Origin: Legionellales bacterium
GTDB lineage: Bacteria > Pseudomonadota > Gammaproteobacteria > PIVX01
NCBI GenBank assembly: GCA_013215905.1
Contig: JABSQI010000007.1
Coordinates: 1 to 20,041 of the forward strand
Direction: 5' to 3'
Length of the DNA stretch: 20,041 bases
The translations under genes and the position numbers were made by a program. The notes under the pieces were generated by a model that was not told the DNA's origin, searched no databases, and saw only the letters and a program-made list of their open reading frames with translations. Every line of letters begins with the position of its first letter. Within the stretch, counting starts at the first letter, position 1. Positions 9,289-17,369 of this stretch are shown here, piece by piece.

Positions 9289-9942
9289 ATGTATTTGTTA
9301 AAGTCATTATTATTGTTATTTTGTTTGAAATTATGTTTTAATGTGTATGCTAATGCACAAATGGATACTATGATGAATAATGATGTATTACCACTAAAAA
9401 TAGTAAGTGATGATCTAGAAGATCATGCTGTTTTGAGAAAAGTTGCTGAAGATGTAAAATTTCCATTAAGTGATGAGGTAAAAAAATTGATAAAAAGTAT
9501 GCGCCATTATGTTGCAAATGATAATCAAGGAGATGGAACTTTTACTGTTGGCTTGGCTGCTCCTCAAATAGGTTACTCATATAAAATATTTTTATTCCAA
9601 ATTCCACAGGAATTGGCTGATAAACATAAAATTGATCCAGTTGAATTATCTGTTTTAATTAATGCTTCATACTCTCCAACAGTTAATAGTAAAGAAGTAT
9701 TGCTGTGGGAAGGTTGTTTATCTGTACTAAATACAATGGGCGAGGCTAAAAGGTATTCAGAAATTGAATATACTGGATATACTGAAGATGGTAAGAAGGT
9801 ACAAAAAGTGGTTTCTGGATTATTGGCTCAAATTATACAGCATGAAACTGATCATACTTATGGTATTTTATTCAAAGATAAAGTTCCTGAAAATAAAAAG
9901 CTCCATTCCATTGAAGAAGCAATTGCAAATAGAAAATCATAG
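9289..9942 (+). CDS. def: Peptide deformylase with putative signal peptide
   Basis: Peptide deformylase is a metalloenzyme that removes the N-formyl group from the initiator methionine of new proteins. All three catalytic motifs are intact: VGLAAPQIG (G88-Q93), EGCLS with the metal-ligand C143, and QHETDH with H185, E186 and H189. The protein has 217 residues, against about 170 for the cytosolic family. The extra length is N-terminal and reads as a signal peptide: K5, then a hydrophobic stretch (SLLLLFCLKLCFNVYANA) ending in a plausible ANA|Q cleavage site. K14 inside the stretch weakens it somewhat. The start at 9289 is well supported by AAGGA seven bases upstream; the alternative M25 has no ribosome site. 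It is therefore likely a second, exported or membrane-tethered deformylase paralogue. Location is inferred, and its substrate outside the cytoplasm is unknown. Confidence 0.85.
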   Translation: MYLLKSLLLLFCLKLCFNVYANAQMDTMMNNDVLPLKIVSDDLEDHAVLRKVAEDVKFPLSDEVKKLIKSMRHYVANDNQGDGTFTVGLAAPQIGYSYKIFLFQIPQELADKHKIDPVELSVLINASYSPTVNSKEVLLWEGCLSVLNTMGEAKRYSEIEYTGYTEDGKKVQKVVSGLLAQIIQHETDHTYGILFKDKVPENKKLHSIEEAIANRKS

Positions 9943-9966
9943 ATGTAAATTAATAGACTCAAAAAA

Positions 9967-10043
9967 CGGGGTGTGGCGCAGCTTGGTAGCGCACTAGCAT
10001 GGGGTGCTAGGGGGCGCTGGTTCAAATCCAGTCACCCCGACCA
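9967..10043 (+). tRNA. tRNA-Pro (anticodon GGG)
   Basis: The 77 bases fold as a complete cloverleaf. The acceptor stem CGGGGTG/CACCCCG is fully paired, the D stem is GCGC/GCGC, the anticodon stem is CTAGC/GCTAG with loop ATGGGGT (anticodon GGG), the T stem is GCTGG/CCAGT with loop TTCAAAT, and CCA is encoded. It lies 24 bases after the deformylase stop and may be read through from it. In relatives such as Pseudomonas, tRNA-Pro lies directly beyond the ihfA-merR pair and is a known integration site. Here two genes intervene, and accessory genes follow. Confidence 0.95.
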
Positions 10044-10332
10044 ATAAAAATATAGAAAATTTATTGTTGCACTACTAGTAAAATAAAAGAATATAAAGAG
10101 TTAACTAGTACTGAGCAAGATGTAATAGGGACATAATATACCAAAGTGTTGAGTAAATTTTATTTTTATACACCTGTAATATTTTGTGTTTAAAAAATAT
10201 GTAAAAAAAGTAGTAGAGTAAATATATCTTATTATAACCTACCTATTCAAAAACATTTTCTGTAAACTTGTTTTGTTATTCCAATAAGTGATATATTGAA
10301 TACTAAAATTTTATTAATAGAAGGAATATACA
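10044..10332. other. Intergenic region after tRNA-Pro
   Basis: These 289 AT-rich bases hold no gene I can support. I looked for a second copy of the tRNA-Pro 3' end (an attachment-site repeat) here and further downstream and found none by eye. There is no hairpin followed by a T-run. The right-hand end contains the candidate promoter and ribosome site for the exported orphan at 10333. Confidence 0.5.
10268..10297 (+). promoter_or_regulatory. Candidate promoter for exported orphan gene
   Basis: TTGTTT (10268-10273) and TATATT (10292-10297) are 18 bases apart, placing transcription start near 10304. AAGGA (10321-10325) follows, seven bases before the ATG at 10333. The order and distances are right for a sigma-70 promoter, but AT-rich background makes chance matches common. 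Confidence 0.4.
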
Positions 10333-10797
10333 ATGCTACAAAAGTTGATTTTTATATTTTTAGGGATATTTGTTCTTACATCTTCAACAGCAATGACAAT
10401 TATAGTTACGAATAATTCTGAAAAAAATCTATATTTTGGGCATCTTGACAATGATTCTCTATCTTACGAATATGCTGACTCTGTTGATTATCAATCTAAG
10501 TCTATTTTACCAACTGCAACTGTAGAATTTACAGATATTACATTACATGAAAAAGAACAAATTAGTTATATAGATGATTATAATATATACGGACATGCTC
10601 TACGTCTTTATAAAACTATTAAAACACAATCGCATATAAGAATTCAATTTATTGCAGTAGATGCAAACAATAAAGGTTTCCATACTAAAATTTATAAAAT
10701 AGATATACCCAAAGATAAAAAAAATCGAGTATTATTTATAGATTACCGAGGTTTAGATAGCAATTACAGGCCTAAATTTACCAAAAATTTCTTATAA
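10333..10797 (+). CDS. Hypothetical exported protein
   Basis: I do not recognise this 154-residue protein. It has a convincing signal peptide: K4, hydrophobic LIFIFLGIFVLTSS and a possible STA|M cleavage site. The mature part is polar and beta-rich (MTIIVTNNSEKNLYFGHLD, then HIRIQFIAVDANNKGF), with many Tyr, Asp and Lys and no cysteines after the signal. It could be a small secreted or periplasmic beta-sandwich. The AAGGA ribosome site supports the start. It stands alone between tRNA-Pro and the DUF547 gene with long gaps on both sides, in keeping with an accessory gene. Confidence 0.7.
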   Translation: MLQKLIFIFLGIFVLTSSTAMTIIVTNNSEKNLYFGHLDNDSLSYEYADSVDYQSKSILPTATVEFTDITLHEKEQISYIDDYNIYGHALRLYKTIKTQSHIRIQFIAVDANNKGFHTKIYKIDIPKDKKNRVLFIDYRGLDSNYRPKFTKNFL

Positions 10798-10994
10798 AAT
10801 TGGGTTAATATCAGAGATTTATTATATTATCTATAAAATTTGATGCTATATTTAAGAATATAATGAATTTATTCAGATAGTTTGCTGTTCATAAGAATTA
10901 CTAAATTTACTGTGTTGAATGGTATAACGGATAATTTGGTTAGAAACATTCATCATATTAATATAACTATGGATATTTTAGAATTTAAATTCAA

Positions 10995-11819
10995 ATGAAT
11001 AGAAAAATTTTAGCAATTCAATATGTTCTAATATTATGCTGTTGTCAAATAGTTGCTGCTCCAAACAAAAACTTATGGCCTATTTGGCAAGCATATAATA
11101 ATAATTCTAAAACTCATATTGATCATTCAAAATGGCAATTTGTTCTATCAAAAGGTATTATAAAAAAAGATGAAATTGCTTTGGTTAATTATTCTTTACT
11201 AAAAGATAAATATCATGTTATTTTGCAAGAGTACTTAAAATATTTATCAACTATTAATATTGTTCAATACAATAAGAATGAACAACTAGCTTTTTGGGTA
11301 AATTTATACAATGCTCTCACTGTTAATATAGTTTTGGAAAATTACCCTGTAGATAGTATAAAAGATATTAAATTATCAGGATTTTTTAGCAGTGGGCCTT
11401 GGGATCATGAGGTATTCCAGATAAATGGGCAAAAAATTTCTCTTAATGATATTGAGCATAGAATTATTAGACCAATTTGGGATAATCCAAATACACATTA
11501 TGTTTTAAATTGCGCGTCAATCGGGTGTCCCAATTTGGCTGCTGTGGCATATACTGGAAAAAATATTCAAAATTCACTAGAAAAAGCTGCAATTGATTTT
11601 GTTAATTCAAAAAGGGGGGTTACTATAACATCAACTCAAAAACTTATAGTATCAAAAATATATAGTTGGTATGATATTGATTTTGGTAATGATGAATATG
11701 AAATTATTAAGCATATTAGAAAATATGCTAGAAAAAATCTTAAAAAAGAACTCGAGAAATTTGAAGAGATCTCCAAATATAAATATAATTGGGATCTAAA
11801 TTGTTTTAATTGTAAATAG
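10995..11819 (+). CDS. Exported DUF547-domain protein
   Basis: The 274 residues begin with a signal peptide (MNRKILAIQYVLILCCCQIV, probable cleavage after AA near residue 22). The CCC run is not a proper lipobox, so this is not a clear lipoprotein. The mature protein carries the DUF547 pattern: EQLAFWVNLYNALTVNIV, then SGPWDHEVFQINGQKISLNDIEHRI split by short gaps, and the conserved HYVLNCASIGCPNL with paired cysteines. It closes with WYDIDFG. DUF547 proteins are widespread and often exported, and their biochemical role is not established. No good ribosome site precedes the ATG. The GNAT gene follows after 16 bases and is probably co-transcribed. Confidence 0.85.
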   Translation: MNRKILAIQYVLILCCCQIVAAPNKNLWPIWQAYNNNSKTHIDHSKWQFVLSKGIIKKDEIALVNYSLLKDKYHVILQEYLKYLSTINIVQYNKNEQLAFWVNLYNALTVNIVLENYPVDSIKDIKLSGFFSSGPWDHEVFQINGQKISLNDIEHRIIRPIWDNPNTHYVLNCASIGCPNLAAVAYTGKNIQNSLEKAAIDFVNSKRGVTITSTQKLIVSKIYSWYDIDFGNDEYEIIKHIRKYARKNLKKELEKFEEISKYKYNWDLNCFNCK

Positions 11820-11835
11820 ATTTTATTAAATAAAA

Positions 11836-12291
11836 ATGAAATATATTTTACGAAAAGCCCAACCTCAAGATGCTAAGACTCTTACTGAAATAGCAAAAAT
11901 TTCTAAACAATATTGGGGTTATTCCACTGAATTAATAAAAGCTTGGGAAGAAGAGCTTACTGTTACAGAAAATTTTATAAAAGATTGTATAGGATTTGTT
12001 ATAGAAGAAAACAATAGTATCAAGGGGTTTTGGTGCCGTTCTGCAACAGAAGAACTTGCAGACGGTTTTTTATTTGTTGAACCAAGATCTATAGGGCTTG
12101 GTTATGGAAGAATTTTATGGAATGCTGTGATGCAAGAAGCAAAGAATCTAGGCTTAAAGTATCTAACTTGGGAATCAGATCCTAATGCAACTAATTTTTA
12201 CAAAAAGATGGGTGCTAAACAAATTGGTACTAAACCTTCTGCTATTGTAAAAGGTAGATTCTTGCCAATTATGCGATATTACCTCAAATAA
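11836..12291 (+). CDS. GNAT-family N-acetyltransferase
   Basis: The 151 residues form one GNAT domain that would transfer an acetyl group from acetyl-CoA to an amine. The N-terminal strand-helix IRKA-type start (YILRKAQPQDAKTLTEIAK) is followed by the acceptor-side region. Motif A is FVEPRSIGLGYGRILWNAVM, containing the R-x-x-G-x-G pyrophosphate loop, and motif B is LTWESDPNATNFYKKMGA. The ending KGRFLPIMRYYL is typical of small soluble GNATs. The substrate is unknown. There is no Shine-Dalgarno; the gene starts 16 bases after the DUF547 stop, so translation is likely coupled. Confidence 0.85.
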   Translation: MKYILRKAQPQDAKTLTEIAKISKQYWGYSTELIKAWEEELTVTENFIKDCIGFVIEENNSIKGFWCRSATEELADGFLFVEPRSIGLGYGRILWNAVMQEAKNLGLKYLTWESDPNATNFYKKMGAKQIGTKPSAIVKGRFLPIMRYYLK

Positions 12292-12420
12292 TTCATTGTT
12301 TAGATGTTTTTCTAATTTGTCTTTAAATGTACAATTTAAGATGATAATCTAAAATAAAAACTGATTTTTCTTCAAAGTATCCTTTACTAATTATATGCCA
12401 AATGAAATCCACGACCAATC

Positions 12421-12705
12421 ATGAAGATTGTTTTTAGGGGCAAACATACCTCTACAGAATTATTAGAAAGCATTTCAAGCGTGCTTGGGCTATTAACTGA
12501 TAAATATAATGTTGACAAATTTATTGATATAAATTTGGAAGTAAGACTTTTAGATCATGAGGAACATGATGTTGATCTTATCGATATTAAGACATTTGAG
12601 CCAATTACTGTTTTTGAAGTATATAAATCTGCAAATGATGCAAAAGTAATGCAAGATAAAAGTAATCTTACTTTGGTTATTGATAATACTAAAGAAAATG
12701 AGTAG
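12421..12705 (+). CDS. Small hypothetical protein
   Basis: I do not recognise this acidic, soluble 94-residue protein. It has no signal peptide or membrane segment. The N-terminus MKIVFRGKHT is followed by a predicted helix (ELLESISSVLGLLTDKY), a strand (INLEVRLLD), an acidic stretch (DHEEHDVDLID), another strand (TVFEVYK) and a final strand (LTLVIDN). The alternating helix-strand pattern looks like a compact alpha/beta fold. No ribosome site precedes ATG 12421. Codon use and steady hydrophobic spacing suggest a real gene, but function and family are unknown. Confidence 0.6.
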   Translation: MKIVFRGKHTSTELLESISSVLGLLTDKYNVDKFIDINLEVRLLDHEEHDVDLIDIKTFEPITVFEVYKSANDAKVMQDKSNLTLVIDNTKENE

Positions 12706-12783
12706 ATTGTTGATTAAGTATGTATTGAGAGTTAAATTTAGTAATGTTAGCATTCTATTTTAACAAGAAGAGCTTCATACCAT

Positions 12784-14256
12784 ATGACAAAATTTGTATT
12801 CCTATTATTTATGCTTGCAAATTATTTCTGTCCGTGTTTTTCTACTATTATTGTCCAACATCAATCTGATCTCATTAAACTATTAAAAAAGAATAATAAT
12901 GATATAAAATTACTATCTGATCGTGCTGGGCTTGGAGAATATGAAGTAACTAAGTATAGAGGCGAGTTTTATCCTAAATTAAATCTTGCAGCAAAATATT
13001 CTGATGATCATTTGAAACCTTTCATAGATTTTCAATCTCAACGAACAAGATACTCACTTTATTCTGCAGAAGTTTCACAGAAAATGATGCTAGGTACTAA
13101 ATTATCAGTAGGCTTGACTAATGATAATACAAAATTATATGGTTTACGTTCTTCAACTTCTAATGTATTAGAAACAAGGAGCTTTAATCGTCCAATTGCA
13201 TTCATTGAATTTAATTTAGATGTTAGTAAGAATCTATTTGGGAAAATAGATCGTAATAAGCTAGAGATTTTGGCAATGTCTGCAAAAAATAATCAATACA
13301 ATTTATTAAATGGAGAACAGTTGGTGTATTTTCAGGGAATATCTTTTTTGTGGAATATTAGGATACAAAATGAAATAATAGATGATGTGATGAAATATTT
13401 GGAAAGACTTAAGGAACTAGAAGCAAGTACTATTACTCGATTAGAAAGGAAAATAGCTGAGCCAGGTGAATTATATACATTAAAGGCTACAATTGCCGCA
13501 AAGAAAGCAGAAATTCTAGGTATTAATAGAAGGATCCAAAATGTTAATAGTGCAATGAAAAATTTAGTATCCTCAGAAGATGAGATTATTTTTCAACCTA
13601 TAGAAAGCTTAGATTCTGCTAAGAAAAAAATAGTATCCTCAGAAGATGAAGTATTATCTATGCATCCTAAAAATAAATTTAATAGCTCATTTATTAATAT
13701 TGCAAAAAATAATACAGCAATAGCAGCAAAAGAGAGTGAAAATTCTAAGCTTGATTCCTTACCTGATATTATATTGTTTTCTAGATATGCTCAGACAGGA
13801 ACTAATCCAGATATCAGCAGGAGTTATCAGGATTTATATAGAGCTAAAAATCCTCAATATTCTGCTGGGATTAATTTTTCTTGGCCAATATCTAGCCCTA
13901 CATATAAGTCCAAAAGAGCTATTGGGGAAATTAAATATAATATTTCTAGTATTAGACAAAGTAAATTACAAAAAGAATTGGAAGTCAGATTTTCTAGCTT
14001 AAAAAAAGATATCATAGATTTAAGGTTTGAGACTGGAGAAATTGATGAAGCTTTTAGTAGCAGTATAAAGCTTCTAGAGGATTTATACATTAGATACAAG
14101 CAAGGTAGAGTAAGTTTATTTGAATTAGTTACTGAAGAAGGGAAGTTGCTTGAGATTAGAGTTAGAAGGAAGAATTTATGGATGGACAGAATTAATCTTT
14201 TAATATCTTTCTATAGTTCTTATGATTTATGTAACTACAAGGAAAAATTTATTTAA
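12784..14256 (+). CDS. TolC-family outer membrane efflux protein
   Basis: This is a trimeric outer-membrane channel of the TolC/OEP class. The 490 residues start with a signal peptide (MTKFVFLLFMLANYFCPCFS). Two OEP-like halves follow: beta-strand segments (YSLYSAEVSQKMMLGTKLSV; later YSAGINFSWPISSPTYKSKR) alternate with long helices (YLERLKELEASTITRLERK; then FETGEIDEAFSSSIKLLEDL), and the second half ends with YIRYKQGRVSLFELVTEEG, the usual TolC-family helix. Between the halves a 19-base repeat encodes VSSEDE twice. The RND pump gene begins nine bases downstream. Together they should form the outer and inner parts of an efflux system. AAGAAGAG lies upstream of the ATG. Confidence 0.85.
   Translation: MTKFVFLLFMLANYFCPCFSTIIVQHQSDLIKLLKKNNNDIKLLSDRAGLGEYEVTKYRGEFYPKLNLAAKYSDDHLKPFIDFQSQRTRYSLYSAEVSQKMMLGTKLSVGLTNDNTKLYGLRSSTSNVLETRSFNRPIAFIEFNLDVSKNLFGKIDRNKLEILAMSAKNNQYNLLNGEQLVYFQGISFLWNIRIQNEIIDDVMKYLERLKELEASTITRLERKIAEPGELYTLKATIAAKKAEILGINRRIQNVNSAMKNLVSSEDEIIFQPIESLDSAKKKIVSSEDEVLSMHPKNKFNSSFINIAKNNTAIAAKESENSKLDSLPDIILFSRYAQTGTNPDISRSYQDLYRAKNPQYSAGINFSWPISSPTYKSKRAIGEIKYNISSIRQSKLQKELEVRFSSLKKDIIDLRFETGEIDEAFSSSIKLLEDLYIRYKQGRVSLFELVTEEGKLLEIRVRRKNLWMDRINLLISFYSSYDLCNYKEKFI
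13565..13649 (+). repeat. In-frame 19-bp direct repeat in the TolC-like gene
   Basis: The sequence TAGTATCCTCAGAAGATGA occurs at 13565-13583 and again at 13631-13649. The two copies are 66 bases (22 codons) apart, so both encode VSSEDE in the same frame (residues 262-267 and 284-289). The DNA between them does not obviously match what follows the second copy. Either only part of a duplicated unit is conserved, or the short match arose by itself. It lies in the linker between the two structural halves of the channel protein. Confidence 0.8.
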
Positions 14257-14265
14257 ATTAATATT

Positions 14266-17200
14266 ATGATCAGCTACTTTGTTAATAATTCTAAAATTAC
14301 TTTTTTAATTACATTTGCTATTTTTCTTGCTGGGATTTTGAATCTCTTCTCAATGAAAAGAGAAGCTTTTCCAAATGTTGATTTTGCACAGGCGGTTATT
14401 ACAACTTATTATCCTGGTGCAACTCCTGAAGATGTAGAGATCCTTATTACTAAAAAAATTGAAGATGCTCTTAGAGCTAACAGTGGTATTAAGCAATTAA
14501 CATCTGTTAGTCAAGAAGGTTTTTCCGAGGTAAAGTTAAAAATTGATCTTGATAATGTTGATGCAAAGCAGGAGATGACTGAGATCCAGAGATCTATAGA
14601 TCGAATAACAGATTTACCTGAAGATCTGCCTAATGAACCTAGCTTCATGGAAATTAAAACAGAACATATGCCTATTTATGAGATCTCTGTATTAGGAGAT
14701 GTTAGTCAGAATATATTAAGAAAATTAGCGAATGAATTAGAAGATATTATTGAATTATCTGAAGGAGTATCTTCAATTGAAAAAATTGGCTATTTGAAAA
14801 GAGAATTAAAAATACATATTGATCCAATTAAAATGAAAGAAAAGCATATCAGTTTTAATGAAATAGTACAGGCAGTAAAATTACATAATATTAATAGTCC
14901 TGGAGGAATATTTGAGAATAGGCCTGTTGAGAAATCTGTGAGAATGAATAATATTGTGGATACTCCGGCTAAACTTGATGATATTGTCCTTAGAACAAAT
15001 TTATCTGGACAGGTAATTAAAATATCAGATATTGGTAAGAGTACGAGTGCTTTTGAGAAACCAAAAGTTATTACTAGAACTAATGGTAAGCCAAGCATAA
15101 TTTTAGTTATTCGAAAAGATAAAAATGCTGACATAATAAAATTGGCAGATGAAATTCAAGAAAAAGTAATCAAATTCACAGAAAAAATCCCAGATAATGT
15201 CAAAATTGTTGTGAGCAATGATGAGTCACGAAGAACCGTTAATCGGTTAGATATTGTAGTTAATAATTCAATACTTGGTTTCATATTATTATTTTTTGCT
15301 ACTTTAGTATTTTTGAGTATTAGGACTTCTGTTGTGGCATCTTTTTCTGTTCCTATAATTATATTATTTACTCTTTCAATTATGTCATGGTTGAATATTA
15401 CTTTTAATGTAATTTCTATGCTGGCAATTGTAATTGCTCTGGGTATGTTTGTAGATAATAGTATTGTAATTACTGAAAACATATACCGTCTCAGTCAAGA
15501 GGGGGTGCCGATGCATAAAGCAGCTATTCAAGGAACTCAGGAGATATATATTCCGATAATTGCAACTGTACTTACAACAATTGCAGCATTTATGCCGATG
15601 TCTGTAACAACTGGAATATTGGGGCAATTTATTTGGGCTATTCCAGTAATTGTTTCTAGTTCATTAATAGTAAGCTTATTTGAATCATTCTGCTTATTAC
15701 CTGCAAGAATAATTAAATTTAATAAAAATATAGTAGAAAGAAAACTTGGTTGGTTTAGACATATCCAAGATATTTTTGTAAAAATTTTAAAAAAATTATT
15801 AACCAATAGGTATAAAACTTCTGCATCTGCCTTAATATTTTTAATTCTTATTTTAGTGTTCGCATTTATGAAATTAGATTTTATACTATTCCCACCAGAA
15901 GGTGTAGATAGATTTATTGTTCGTTATTCTGCTCCGGTAGGTACTCCAATAAAGAAATTACATAGTTCTATAAAAAAAGTTGAAGACTATATTCTTGCTC
16001 TGCCTAGTGATGAAATAGTCTCTATCACTACTAGAACAGGAGTACAACAAAAAGATCCTGGGGATCCTCTAGCTCGCAAGGGCGATAATGTTGGTATGAT
16101 GATTGTATATTTAACTAATGAAAATTCTCGAAAACGTAATGCTGATGAGATCATTAAACAGCTTAGGAAAGATTTACCAATCTTTGAACCATTGGATAGA
16201 TTACAATTTGATAAAGTTGTAAATGGTCCACCAGTTGGGCAACCAGTTACCGTTTCAATAAAGGGGAATGATCTAAATGTTTTAAAAATTATTGCTAAAG
16301 ATATTCAAGATTATCTAAAGAGTATTAATGGAGTTGAGGATATAGATCAAGATCTAAAACCAGGGATGAAACAGCTACAAATTACTGTTAAAAAAGATAT
16401 TGGAGAAAATTATGGATTAACTCCAGAGGACATATCTTTTTCTTTAAGAACTGCTTTAGAAGGGATAGTGGCTTCAAAAGTTAGAAATTTTGATGATGAT
16501 ATTGATATTAGAGTATTGTTCTCTGATCAGGCTCGAGGAGATCAAAAAGCACTAAATAAGATGTTAGTATCAACAAAAAGAGGAAACTTGATTCCTTTGG
16601 ACACTGTGGCAGATATTAAAGAAATAAATGGTCCAGAGACCCGTAGACATTATAACCATCAGAGATCTATAACTGTTACTGCCGGAGTAGATTTAGATAA
16701 AACAACTTCTAGTAGCGTTAATGCAAAATTAGCGAAGAAATTTCAAAATATATCCTTAGATTATCCAGGCTATAGTTTGAAATTTGGAGGAGAGGAAGAG
16801 AGTAGTCAAGAATCAATGATTAGCTTAGGAAGGGCAATGATATTAGCAATAATTGGCATTTTTACAATTTTAGTGGCTATCCTTAAATCTTATTTAAAAC
16901 CTTTTTTGATTATGTTTTCTATACCTTTCAGTTTTATAGGACCAATTATAGGGTTTGCAATTCATGGTAAACCTTTTGGATTTATTGCCATGATTGGCTT
17001 TGTGGGACTAACAGGAGTGGTAGTAAATGCAGCAATAATTTTAGTGGCTACAATAGATAATTTGAGAAAGAAAGACAACTTATCATTGGAAGAATGTCTT
17101 ATTAAAGGTGCAAAAATAAGGTTAAGACCTATTTTGCTAACTACAGTGACTACTATTTTGGCATTGTTTCCAACTGCTTATGGTATTGGTGGGTATGATC

Positions 17201-17343
17201 CTATTCTTGTACCTATGACCTTAGCTATGGCATGGGGATTATTATTTGGAACATTTTTAACTTTGATTGTAGTTCCTTGTGGTTATGCTATTATCGAGGA
17301 TTTATACAATTATTTTTCTAAAAGTAGAATTGTAAAAGGATAA
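14266..17343 (+). CDS. RND-family efflux pump permease
   Basis: This is an inner-membrane proton-driven pump of the AcrB/HAE1-like superfamily, 1025 residues. TM1 is at about residues 11-28, followed by the first porter domain (FPNVDF, YYPGATPEDVE), TM2-6 (about 333-480), TM7 (about 520-545), the second porter domain and TM8-12 (about 845-1015). In TM4, GMFVDNSIVITENIY has D397 followed by N398, where AcrB has Asp-Asp. In TM10, the position near AcrB Lys940 is N921 (TGVVVNAAIILVA). Non-AcrB-like RND groups share such changes, so this is subfamily variation rather than obvious damage. The gene follows the TolC-like gene by nine bases. No periplasmic adaptor (MFP/HlyD-type) gene is adjacent. 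The substrate cannot be predicted. Confidence 0.93.
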   Translation: MISYFVNNSKITFLITFAIFLAGILNLFSMKREAFPNVDFAQAVITTYYPGATPEDVEILITKKIEDALRANSGIKQLTSVSQEGFSEVKLKIDLDNVDAKQEMTEIQRSIDRITDLPEDLPNEPSFMEIKTEHMPIYEISVLGDVSQNILRKLANELEDIIELSEGVSSIEKIGYLKRELKIHIDPIKMKEKHISFNEIVQAVKLHNINSPGGIFENRPVEKSVRMNNIVDTPAKLDDIVLRTNLSGQVIKISDIGKSTSAFEKPKVITRTNGKPSIILVIRKDKNADIIKLADEIQEKVIKFTEKIPDNVKIVVSNDESRRTVNRLDIVVNNSILGFILLFFATLVFLSIRTSVVASFSVPIIILFTLSIMSWLNITFNVISMLAIVIALGMFVDNSIVITENIYRLSQEGVPMHKAAIQGTQEIYIPIIATVLTTIAAFMPMSVTTGILGQFIWAIPVIVSSSLIVSLFESFCLLPARIIKFNKNIVERKLGWFRHIQDIFVKILKKLLTNRYKTSASALIFLILILVFAFMKLDFILFPPEGVDRFIVRYSAPVGTPIKKLHSSIKKVEDYILALPSDEIVSITTRTGVQQKDPGDPLARKGDNVGMMIVYLTNENSRKRNADEIIKQLRKDLPIFEPLDRLQFDKVVNGPPVGQPVTVSIKGNDLNVLKIIAKDIQDYLKSINGVEDIDQDLKPGMKQLQITVKKDIGENYGLTPEDISFSLRTALEGIVASKVRNFDDDIDIRVLFSDQARGDQKALNKMLVSTKRGNLIPLDTVADIKEINGPETRRHYNHQRSITVTAGVDLDKTTSSSVNAKLAKKFQNISLDYPGYSLKFGGEEESSQESMISLGRAMILAIIGIFTILVAILKSYLKPFLIMFSIPFSFIGPIIGFAIHGKPFGFIAMIGFVGLTGVVVNAAIILVATIDNLRKKDNLSLEECLIKGAKIRLRPILLTTVTTILALFPTAYGIGGYDPILVPMTLAMAWGLLFGTFLTLIVVPCGYAIIEDLYNYFSKSRIVKG

Positions 17344-17369
17344 CTAGATTTTATCATAGAAATATTGAT

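Noticed and set aside
9764..9997. Second-frame open reading frame inside the deformylase and into tRNA-Pro
   Set aside because: It lies out of frame within a clear deformylase gene and runs into a tRNA; it is a shadow frame.
10018..10043. Possible attachment-site repeat from the tRNA-Pro 3' end
   Set aside because: No second copy of the tRNA 3' end was found by eye in the rest of the window, and no integrase gene is present.
11020..11050. Lipoprotein signal at the Cys run of the DUF547 protein
   Set aside because: The residues before the cysteines (Ile-Leu) do not fit a lipobox, which needs Gly, Ala or Ser at -1; an ordinary signal peptide is more likely.
12395..12424. Nine-codon leader frame whose stop overlaps the ATG of the 12421 gene (ATGA)
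   Set aside because: It has no Shine-Dalgarno and very short frames are common; translational coupling is possible but unsupported.
13736..14099. Open frames on both strands inside the TolC-like gene, and similar antisense frames inside thrS and the RND gene
   Set aside because: They overlap strongly supported genes, lack ribosome sites and show composition expected of AT-rich shadow frames.
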